DNA of 64,000 nucleotides from contig OX596336.1 in assembly GCA_951394405.1 (NCBI GenBank), positions 4,402,001 through 4,466,000 of the forward strand, written 5' to 3'. A program made the translations under genes and the position numbers. Below the pieces are notes generated by a model. It was given only the letters and a program-made list of their open reading frames with translations. It did not search any database and was not told where the DNA came from. Source of the DNA: Coprinellus micaceus (lineage: Eukaryota > Basidiomycota > Agaricomycetes > Agaricales > Psathyrellaceae). Each line of letters starts with the position of its first letter. Position 1 is the first letter of the stretch. Shown piece by piece: positions 12,591 to 20,124 of the stretch.

Positions 12591-12639
12591 GAGATACTAA
12601 TACATTCGAATAGATACTAATACATTCGAATAGATACTA

Positions 12640-12958
12640 TAGATATCGGTCTAATGAAACCTAGCCGCTAACCATTAGCGGTGGCAATGTTTTCACCTCC
12701 CAGGTAACGGGCCTTATAGGGGCCCGGCATCTAATAACAATGCCTCTGCCTGATAAGCGTAGCTCGGTTCCCCCTCACGGGAGCCTGGGCCCCATGCCTT
12801 ATAGGGCTATGAGACTCCCGCCCTATAAGGGCTGCCCCGGCCTTAGCGGCATGGCCATGGCTTACTCGGCTTTCTTGTCTCTTATCAGGTGTCTGATAAG
12901 GCAACAGCCGCCTTGCGCGCCTTAGCGGCCTGATAAGGCGGTCCGGGGATTTCCGACA
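12640..12958 (+). repeat. Right subterminal repeats and terminal inverted repeat of the inner transposon
   Basis: The TIR is 12948-12958. Inside it lie multiple GCCTTATAGGG/CCCTATAAGGG and CTTATCAGG/CCTGATAAGG words in both orientations, the same vocabulary as the left end. Just before, at about 12594-12633, a 20-bp unit (AATAGATACTAATACATTCG type) is tandemly repeated. Confidence 0.8.
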
Positions 12959-12960
12959 TA

Positions 12961-13424
12961 CCAAGAACTATGTTGGCGATAGCTCGCTTGGACTTAGGCG
13001 TTGGTTGTTGTCTTATTGGCTTAATTGGCTTGCTCTTAGTTGTCTTTGGGTTTTGGCACAAGGCACTATTTGATAATGGGGAAAAAGTATAACAAGCTAA
13101 AGTACATGGGTCTAATCTATAGGGTTTATATACCCATGGATACTAGTCGCTATGAGTCAATATAACTAACAAGTCAATATAACTATGAGTCGATTACAGT
13201 CAAAGACAAGTCATACTTAGTCTAGGCAGACTAAGGATGAGTCGAATATGAGTCATAAATAAGATGACTCAATAATCGTCATAACGAGTCAACGAGAGTC
13301 AACTACTTTAACCAAAACAACAAATAATAATACAAAAGAGTTTGGCCAAAAGAAAAAGAATAAGTCCTAGACCGAAGATAAAAATATAGCGCATATTACA
13401 AAACATGTGGAGCAAAGCGTAACA
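12961..13424 (-). repeat. 3' LTR of the chromovirus, second piece
   Basis: These 464 bp correspond to 19656-20119 of the intact LTR with no difference that I could see. The piece ends CGTAACA at 13424, next to the polypurine tract. Confidence 0.95.
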
Positions 13425-13455
13425 TTACCCCCCTCACAAAATTTGAAACCCTGAT

Positions 13456-14364
13456 TCAAAAAGAACCAGAGGGGTACTCGGGTCCCCAGTTCCCGTCATC
13501 TCCCCATCCCGTCTCAAACTTCCACTCCGTGTCGATCTCGGCCTTCTCCTCCTCCTTCTTCTTGTTGTGGTTCCTGATGCGGTTGGAGCGGCGAAGCTTC
13601 TTGGGCTTCTGGGGGCAATCGAAAGGGTAATGTCCGGGCGCCGTCTTCTTGCAGTGAATGCAGGACCACTTGGTGTGGTCGACTTGCCAATGGCCCGGTT
13701 GCTTGCAGGACGTGCAGGTGGCCAACCTGCGCTTGGTCTTCTCCTCCTTCGTGAGGCTGTACATCTTCACCTGGCCGTAGGTGAGATTACGATAGTCGAA
13801 TTCCCGGAGGTAGAGGTGGGTGCGGCGGACGGCAGCGCGAACCTCGGCGATGTTGGTCTCGATGGAGTTGGCGGCTAACTTCTTCCTTGATTCGGCGCAC
13901 ATCAACTTCATCTCGATGAAGTTCATGAATTTGGTGGGGGGTGTTCTGGGGCATTCGATAGCGGCCTCCTTGATCTCCTTCAGCTCTTCCTCCCACCTCT
14001 CCGCTCCCTCGATCTCTTCCAGAACGTGCCCCCAATGGGCGTCGGGGTTGTTGAACTTCGCGGCTCCGAACAGGACCCCCGTTGGTCCCATTTGCTTGAT
14101 TACGTCCTTCACCGTCCTCATCTCCCTGATTTTAGCCTCGGTGATGTATATTTCGGCTGGGGTGAATGCCGTGCGGAGGTCACAAGTCTCGAAGTCGGCG
14201 GGGAAGGCGCGTTTGGGGAGCATGATGACATCGGGGGCAACGGCGTATCCGTAAGCGGGGACGGAAGCGGGCTTTTGCGGAAGGTTGGGGACGACGGTCC
14301 CGATGATGATATCGAAGTTCTGGGGGGCGGTTTCGTAGGCAGTGGTGGAGGCAGAGTCGAACAT
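13456..14364 (-). CDS. Third ORF of the chromovirus, in the env position, with zinc-knuckle-like motifs
   Basis: An intact 302-residue frame starts 81 bp past the pol stop, on the same strand, and ends just before the 3' LTR. It is not an envelope: I see no signal peptide or membrane span. Residues about 1-200 are mixed alpha-helical and charged. A Cys/His region follows, with CTSCKQPGHW and then CIHCKKTAPGHYP and a closing FDC, resembling one or two CCHC knuckles. A basic stretch (KPKKLRRSNRIRNHNKKK) and an acidic/aromatic tail follow. The layout recalls a second nucleocapsid-like, RNA-binding protein. Most chromoviruses have only gag and pol, so this is an unusual addition. The function is inferred only from the motifs. 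Confidence 0.82.
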   Translation of the reverse strand: MFDSASTTAYETAPQNFDIIIGTVVPNLPQKPASVPAYGYAVAPDVIMLPKRAFPADFETCDLRTAFTPAEIYITEAKIREMRTVKDVIKQMGPTGVLFGAAKFNNPDAHWGHVLEEIEGAERWEEELKEIKEAAIECPRTPPTKFMNFIEMKLMCAESRKKLAANSIETNIAEVRAAVRRTHLYLREFDYRNLTYGQVKMYSLTKEEKTKRRLATCTSCKQPGHWQVDHTKWSCIHCKKTAPGHYPFDCPQKPKKLRRSNRIRNHNKKKEEEKAEIDTEWKFETGWGDDGNWGPEYPSGSF

Positions 14365-14444
14365 TTTGAAAAAAGAAAAGAATTTGTGGAGGGGGATTGG
14401 CTTTGGGTGGAGGAGTGGGGTAGACAGGATGAACTGGCTGGAGT

Positions 14445-17400
14445 TTAGAGTGACAGACCGTTGTCCTCTTTATACTCATCCAGAATCTCTTGGCAGTTTC
14501 CTAGTTCGTCTTCTCTTAGCCACTTTGACTCATTCTCATCGTACCCGAGGTACTTGATGAGAAATTCTTTTTCTCCATTGCGTTTGACTCGGTGATTGAT
14601 GATTCCTTCCACCTCATACTCTTCTTCTCCATTGATAATGTCAGGTGGTGGCTGCGGATATGATGGGCCGTGGGTGTCGGTGGTCCTAAAAGGTGATAGA
14701 AGCGAGATATGGAAGACGTTATGAATCTTCCATTGACTAGGAAGTTCTAAACGGTATGCCCTAGGCCCTATGATCTCTATCACTTTGAATGGTCCCAAAT
14801 GTTTGGGTTGCATCTTCTTTGATCGGTAATGAAGCTTCAAGTTCTTTGCTTCAAGCCATACTTCGTCGTTGACTTTGAAGGGTTTCCACGTTCTGGATGT
14901 TTGTTCAATCATACGACTTCGTGCGAGTTCGTGAGCGGACAAGGCTTCATTTCTTGACTTCTGAAGGTCTTTGAACCGTTCTTCATTCGCAGGGAAGTTG
15001 GTTTTGTCAAATGCCCCTGGTAGGGCACGAGGTTGTGTACCCATGATCAGTTCGAACGGGGTGTGTGTTCTATCCGCATGTCTTCTAGAGTTGTGAACGA
15101 ACTGCAGTATTGGTAACGCTTGACTCCAAGTCGACGGGTTTGCTGAACAATAGATAGAAAGATATGCTTCTATCTCTTGGTTGACTCGTTCGGTACCTCC
15201 ATCTGTTTGCGGATGAAAGGCTGTTGATAGCGAGGAGTCTATTTTTAGTTTTTCTAGAAGGTCTCGGAAGGTTTTGGCGGCGAATTGAGGGCCTCGGTCG
15301 GAAATAAGTTTATCTGGTAGGCCGTAATCGGTAAAAACACGGCGGATAAACGCGTCAGCTGTTTGTTTTGCCGTAATTGTTTTGTTGCAGGGTTCTAAAA
15401 TTACCCCCTTTGTAAGCCCATGGTCTACCACGACCATGATTGAGTCATATCCCTTTGATGTCGGTAAGTCGGTGATAAAATCTATTGATAGCTGAGTAAA
15501 TGGGCAATTTGATTCTGGCCCCACAATAGGGAGTAAAGTTGGTTTTACTGGCTGTCGATTGATTTTGAACTGTTGGCATTCGGCGCATCCTTTGACGTAT
15601 GCTTTGATGAATTTCCTCATTCCTGGCCACCAATAATGTTCTCTGACGGCGTTGAATGTTCCCAATTCTCCAGGATGTCCGACCGTTGCTGTGTCGTGGT
15701 GTAGTTTTACTATTTTTCGTCTTAATTCTATGTCTTCAGGGACGTAGGCCTTCCCTTTGCGAAATAACATATGTTTATTGTCTTTGGTTTCAACGGTCCA
15801 ATCTTCTAGGTCATTCTGGAGGTCAGTGGGTCCTTCTTCCAGAATGAGTCTAAGAGCGTCCATTGCTTCTTGTTCCATTTTGTCAGAGTTGAGAATTTGT
15901 TCTTGGAGAGCGGTGTCAATCAAATTCACAAATAAGTTTTCTGGAAGCATGGTGACTTCTTTTGGGTCTTCATCGTCTTGACATAGATCCGGTCTTCTTG
16001 ATAGAGCTTCTGATTGGAACATCTTAGTCCCAGCTTGATGTTTCAATTCAAAGTCATATTTTGACAGCGTGAGACATGCCCTTGCTTGTCTAGGGCTAAG
16101 TCGTTGTGGGTTTCTCCAATAGGTAAGGTTTTGATGGTCGGAATATACCGTGGTTGTGAAAGGAGAACCTTGGATGAATGGTCGCCATTCTTCTAATGCT
16201 TGAATTATGGCAAGTAATTCTCTGTCGTATATTTCGTAGTTTCTTTGGGCGCTATCGAATGTTTTGGACATAAAACATATCGGGTGTCTTGCTCTGTTTT
16301 CGTCTAATTGAGTCAGGACGGCTCCTGAGGCGTGTTTAGAAGCGTCTGCTTCGATTTGGTAAGGTTTATCCGGATCTGGGAGGTGTAAAACAGGGTATGA
16401 CGTAAACTTCTCCTTTAATGTGTTGAAAGCTGTGTTGCATTCGTCAGACCAAACGAATGGAACGTCTTTTCCTTGTAGGGCGTGTAATGGTACTGCTATT
16501 TTTGAATAGTTTTTGATGAACCTTCGATAGAAGTTTCCAAAGCCTAGAAATGATCGTAGTTCTTTCAGTTTGGTGGGAACAGGCCATTCCGTTAGTCCTT
16601 TGATCTTGTCTGGATCCATGCGGATTTTCCCATGTCCAATAATAAATCCGAGAAAATCCGCTTCTTCTACTTCGAAAGCGCATTTGTCGATGTTGGCTGG
16701 TAGTCCTGCTTTCCTAAGTTTAGCCAGTGTGCGTTTGGCTTCTTTTCGGCATTGTTCCTTGGTTTCTCCTGCTCCTAATACGTCATCCATGTATACTTCT
16801 ACCCATGGTGCTTCTTCTAATTCTTCATGTGCGTGAACAATGTCCCTGACATTGTTAGTTCTCGTTAGTTCCATTTTTGGTGATTCTTCGATTTCGTCGT
16901 GTTCGTGAATGACGTCATCCATGAGTCGTTGGAAGGTAGGTGGTGAGTTCTTTAGGCCAAAGAACATGACTGTGGGTTCGAACAGTCCGCCTTGAGTCAT
17001 AAAAGCTGCCTTCCATTCGTCTCCTTTCTTGATTCGGACGTTGTTGTATCCCCATTTCAAATCAATCTTAAAAAAGTATTTCGCCTTCTGGAATCTTTTT
17101 AAAAGATCGTCTATTCTGGGGATGGGGTAGGCATCTGATATCGTGTGTTCGTTGAGGTATCGGTAGTCTTGACAAAGTCGAAGTTTTCCATTTTTCTTTT
17201 TCACAAAAAATACTGGTGACCCCATTGGGGATCGCGATGGTCTAATGCGTCCTAATTTTTGATTTTCCTTGAGGAAATCTTTAGCCTCCTTTTCCTGGTC
17301 CGGCGAGAGTATGTATGGTTTCATCCTTCTTGGGTCAAAGGTGTCTTTCACGTTGATCGCATGATCATACTTCGTGCTAGCTGGGAATTTATCAGCATTT

Positions 17401-18224
17401 TTCTTGCTAAACACATCGAAAAATTCATGGTACGCTTCCGGTAATTTGGCCTTGATTTCTGCTTCGGTTTTCTCTTCGATCTCATCGTCAAAATCGTCAA
17501 ACTCATCAAATTCGTCGGGAAGTTCAGAATATTTGGGGAGGATGAGTTTGCGTGATAGTGTGGTTCTCACAATATGAACGTGGGTATATTCTTCTTCTAC
17601 GTCTTCATCGTAGAAGTAGACTTCGATTTCTATTTCAGTGTCGGTGTCAACAATATTAATGCTAGTGTCGTTTTCGGTTTTTGGAATTTTGATTGGAATG
17701 GCATTAGTCTCGGTATCCCACCAAGTGAGAGTTCCGAGTTTCCAATCGATCATGGGGTTTTCGTCTTGAAGCCATGGGAAACCTAAAATTAGTGTCTGTT
17801 TTCCCAGGCCGCAAATTAAAAGTTGGTGTTTCTTTGTTTTCTTGTCGATCATGAGAGGTAGTCGTACATAATGGGTAATCGTTCCATATTTGTTGGGTGT
17901 TCCATCAACATTCTTTGCTTCGAGGGGATATCGAAGTTTAGTGATGGGCAATTGATTTCTTTGGGCAAATTTTTTGTCAATAAATTTTCCTCCTGCTCCA
18001 CAGTCAATAAAACCTTGAGTGGTGATAGTTCGGTCATCGTGGATAATCGTAATGGGAATGTGCATGCTTTGGTTTCTTATTTCGGCTATCAGCATGGATC
18101 GGATGCACAGCGATGGAGAGATAGTCGAGTTTTCCTCCTTCACTGAAAATCCTCCATCTTTCCAATGGAAAGTTCTTGGAATTTGGCGAAGATTTCCCTT
18201 TCTTCTTCTCCCGTGTATTGACAT
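14445..18224 (-). CDS. pol: Chromovirus Pol polyprotein (protease, RT, RNase H, integrase, chromodomain)
   Basis: The frame is 1,259 residues long from its first ATG and lies in the -1 frame relative to gag, overlapping it by 85 bp. Domains in order: aspartic protease with IDCGAGGKFID (near residue 75); reverse transcriptase with active site YMDD (plus-strand 16782-16793); RNase H with EADASKHASGAVL; integrase with an HHCC zinc region (HHDTATVGH ... CAECQQ), then D (SIDFITD), D (SDRGPQF) and E (TERVNQEIE); and a C-terminal chromodomain (YEVEGIINHRV ... FLIKYLGY ... SKWL). It replicates and integrates the element. The frame is open and all catalytic motifs are present, so this copy may be active. 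The 50 residues before YMDD hold an unusual internal duplication. Confidence 0.96.
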   Translation of the reverse strand: MSIHGRRRKGNLRQIPRTFHWKDGGFSVKEENSTISPSLCIRSMLIAEIRNQSMHIPITIIHDDRTITTQGFIDCGAGGKFIDKKFAQRNQLPITKLRYPLEAKNVDGTPNKYGTITHYVRLPLMIDKKTKKHQLLICGLGKQTLILGFPWLQDENPMIDWKLGTLTWWDTETNAIPIKIPKTENDTSINIVDTDTEIEIEVYFYDEDVEEEYTHVHIVRTTLSRKLILPKYSELPDEFDEFDDFDDEIEEKTEAEIKAKLPEAYHEFFDVFSKKNADKFPASTKYDHAINVKDTFDPRRMKPYILSPDQEKEAKDFLKENQKLGRIRPSRSPMGSPVFFVKKKNGKLRLCQDYRYLNEHTISDAYPIPRIDDLLKRFQKAKYFFKIDLKWGYNNVRIKKGDEWKAAFMTQGGLFEPTVMFFGLKNSPPTFQRLMDDVIHEHDEIEESPKMELTRTNNVRDIVHAHEELEEAPWVEVYMDDVLGAGETKEQCRKEAKRTLAKLRKAGLPANIDKCAFEVEEADFLGFIIGHGKIRMDPDKIKGLTEWPVPTKLKELRSFLGFGNFYRRFIKNYSKIAVPLHALQGKDVPFVWSDECNTAFNTLKEKFTSYPVLHLPDPDKPYQIEADASKHASGAVLTQLDENRARHPICFMSKTFDSAQRNYEIYDRELLAIIQALEEWRPFIQGSPFTTTVYSDHQNLTYWRNPQRLSPRQARACLTLSKYDFELKHQAGTKMFQSEALSRRPDLCQDDEDPKEVTMLPENLFVNLIDTALQEQILNSDKMEQEAMDALRLILEEGPTDLQNDLEDWTVETKDNKHMLFRKGKAYVPEDIELRRKIVKLHHDTATVGHPGELGTFNAVREHYWWPGMRKFIKAYVKGCAECQQFKINRQPVKPTLLPIVGPESNCPFTQLSIDFITDLPTSKGYDSIMVVVDHGLTKGVILEPCNKTITAKQTADAFIRRVFTDYGLPDKLISDRGPQFAAKTFRDLLEKLKIDSSLSTAFHPQTDGGTERVNQEIEAYLSIYCSANPSTWSQALPILQFVHNSRRHADRTHTPFELIMGTQPRALPGAFDKTNFPANEERFKDLQKSRNEALSAHELARSRMIEQTSRTWKPFKVNDEVWLEAKNLKLHYRSKKMQPKHLGPFKVIEIIGPRAYRLELPSQWKIHNVFHISLLSPFRTTDTHGPSYPQPPPDIINGEEEYEVEGIINHRVKRNGEKEFLIKYLGYDENESKWLREDELGNCQEILDEYKEDNGLSL

Positions 18225-19147
18225 AGAAGTGAGTGAATATTGACTGCTGCTTCCTGGATAGGAACTTTCTTAGTGGAAAGTGTGGCTACTTGTCGGTTGT
18301 TTTGATCGTTTGGAGGTGGCCGCTGTCTTGGTACATAGTTTCCTGATTGGGATCCGTACCGTGGTGGATATCCTTGATTTCTTCTTGGAGAACGACAGTC
18401 TCTTGCGAAGTGACCCTCCTTTCGGCAGTTGAAACATGCTTTCTTATTTAGGAGTTCCCTTCTTTCTTCCGTGGTAATCGCGTCGACATCCATGGCATTT
18501 GGATCTCTGGCGGCTTGTCTTCCCGGGTTTGGCCTGAATCCTTGCGATGCGAATGGTCTTGATAGTCCCATTCGTTGTTCCTTCTCTCTTCTCCATTTTC
18601 CATCAGAAAGGATGGCCTTTTCCACCCAATCCTCAAAAGTTTCGGGTTCATCCAAATAAGACTTCATTTTATCAACTATTGCCGGTTTGAGTACACCCTT
18701 GAGGTAGTCTAGTGCGACTCGGTCATTGTTGACAAGGGAGAAATTTGCTGTGGCAGCAATTTGTCTCCAATTGGTTATGAAGGTTTGGGCGCTCTCCTTG
18801 TCTTGCTTCTTGTTCTTCAAGTAGTACAGAGCATCATCTTGTACATACTTCTTCCTGAAGTTCTTCTCGAATTTGTCCCAAAAGTCTTTGTACTTGTCGG
18901 TTTTGTATTCTTCTGAATCCATGTATAGCTTCCTCCATACTTCGGCTTCTCCATCCGTGAGTTTGGATAACACAAAAATGACTTTCTTCCTATCTTTGTC
19001 CTTGTATTGTTCTTCGTAATAGTCGAAGAAAAGAGAAAGAGAGTCTTTGAATGTGAGAAAATCATTTCGATCTCCATTGTAGTTCTTGACGTTTACTTTG
19101 GCTTCGGAGTTAGTGCTGGTGACATTGATGGAAGTGGAGTCAACCAT
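18140..19147 (-). CDS. gag: Chromovirus Gag with CCHC zinc knuckle
   Basis: The 335-residue frame from its first ATG has a helical capsid-like region (YNGDRNDFLTFKDSLSLFF near residue 23 onward) and a canonical nucleocapsid knuckle CFNCRKEGHFARDC near residue 240. It packages the element's RNA in cytoplasmic particles. Coding-like sequence in the same frame continues upstream to about 19513, next to the LTR (NKLHYHVALINERNN, then a charged coiled-coil-like stretch), but without an ATG. The true start may therefore be a non-AUG codon. The pol frame starts within the 3' end and would need a -1 shift. Confidence 0.9.
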   Translation of the reverse strand: MVDSTSINVTSTNSEAKVNVKNYNGDRNDFLTFKDSLSLFFDYYEEQYKDKDRKKVIFVLSKLTDGEAEVWRKLYMDSEEYKTDKYKDFWDKFEKNFRKKYVQDDALYYLKNKKQDKESAQTFITNWRQIAATANFSLVNNDRVALDYLKGVLKPAIVDKMKSYLDEPETFEDWVEKAILSDGKWRREKEQRMGLSRPFASQGFRPNPGRQAARDPNAMDVDAITTEERRELLNKKACFNCRKEGHFARDCRSPRRNQGYPPRYGSQSGNYVPRQRPPPNDQNNRQVATLSTKKVPIQEAAVNIHSLLCQYTGEEEREIFAKFQELSIGKMEDFQ

Positions 19148-19508
19148 GTCAACGTCTTTGTCTTCAACTTCGATCTTAGGTGGGGATTCGGTTTCTTTTA
19201 CTTCCTTGATAGATTCTTGTCTTTGAATCTGCTGTGGTGGTTCGAATGACTTCTTTGATCCTCCTGGCGTATTAGTTCTGGATCCTTTCTTGGATGCTGG
19301 GCGGCTGTACGGCTTGGTTGCTCTTCCTTTTCCTTTGGAAGATGCTTGTTCTTCTAGAAGCTTTCTAGCGAGTTCTGCTTCGAATTCACGTTTGGCTTTA
19401 AGTTCCTTTTCTGCTTGTTCTCGATCTTCTTCGAGTTTCTGTGCTGCTTGTTCCGCTAATCTGGGCGAGCCGTTGTTGCGCTCGTTGATGAGGGCAACGT
19501 GATAGTGG

Positions 19509-19518
19509 AGCTTGTTAT
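19509..19518 (-). promoter_or_regulatory. Putative self-priming primer-binding site
   Basis: On the element's sense strand the LTR end CGTAACA is followed by GA and then ATAACAAGCT. The exact complement AGCTTGTTAT occurs in the LTR sense strand at 19793-19784, 34 bases after the start of a TATATAA box (19827-19821). That is where transcription would begin. This is the Tf1/sushi arrangement, in which the RNA 5' end primes reverse transcription. No tRNA-like TGG primer site was seen. Confidence 0.65.
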
Positions 19519-19520
19519 TC

Positions 19521-20119
19521 TGTTACGACCTCGATGAGGGAGTTGGACAAGTGTCCGACAATTGGTCGACTCTGGGCAGGTCAATGGTCACTGATGTAAT
19601 GATTACTTAACTTAGGTATCGAGTACGATGTTGACGATTGTTATATCTGATACTACCAAGAACTATGTTGGCGATAGCTCGCTTGGACTTAGGCGTTGGT
19701 TGTTGTCTTATTGGCTTAATTGGCTTGCTCTTAGTTGTCTTTGGGTTTTGGCACAAGGCACTATTTGATAATGGGGAAAAAGTATAACAAGCTAAAGTAC
19801 ATGGGTCTAATCTATAGGGTTTATATACCCATGGATACTAGTCGCTATGAGTCAATATAACTAACAAGTCAATATAACTATGAGTCGATTACAGTCAAAG
19901 ACAAGTCATACTTAGTCTAGGCAGACTAAGGATGAGTCGAATATGAGTCATAAATAAGATGACTCAATAATCGTCATAACGAGTCAACGAGAGTCAACTA
20001 CTTTAACCAAAACAACAAATAATAATACAAAAGAGTTTGGCCAAAAGAAAAAGAATAAGTCCTAGACCGAAGATAAAAATATAGCGCATATTACAAAACA
20101 TGTGGAGCAAAGCGTAACA
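19521..20119 (-). repeat. 5' LTR of the chromovirus, intact
   Basis: 599 bp, beginning TGTTACG and ending CGTAACA. On the sense strand it has a TATATAA box at 19827-19821. It is the undamaged reference showing the pre-insertion site of the inner transposon (GATACTACCAAG at 19649-19660). Confidence 0.95.
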
Positions 20120-20124
20120 GCGAC

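Larger units (their letters stand above)
1208..12958 (+). mobile_element. 11,751-bp Plavaka-type DNA transposon inserted in the LTR
   Basis: The element begins TGTCGGAAATC and ends with its exact inverse, GATTTCCGACA, an 11-bp terminal inverted repeat. TA flanks both sides (1206-1207 and 12959-12960) and occurs once at the same site in the intact LTR, so the target duplication is TA. Subterminal regions carry many copies of CTGATAAGG, GCCTTATAGGG and their inverses. It encodes a transposase (1487-5497) and a downstream accessory protein (9552-12084), both rightward. A two-base TA duplication fits the CMC/Mirage-type groups in which Plavaka elements are placed. A MITE disrupts the transposase, so this copy is probably not autonomous. 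Confidence 0.93.
1073..20119 (-). mobile_element. Ty3/gypsy chromovirus, complete, with a DNA transposon nested in its 3' LTR
   Basis: The element reads right to left: 5' LTR 19521-20119, gag, pol, a third ORF, then 3' LTR 1073-1207 plus 12961-13424. Removing the nested 11,751-bp transposon and one TA copy leaves 7,294 bp. LTRs start TGTTACG and end CGTAACA, are 599 bp long, and look identical over the parts I compared base by base, so insertion was recent. A polypurine run (GTGAGGGGGG on the minus strand, 13428-13437) precedes the 3' LTR. Pol order is protease, RT, RNase H, integrase, chromodomain, which defines a chromovirus. The flanking 5-bp duplication is GCGAC. Confidence 0.95.
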
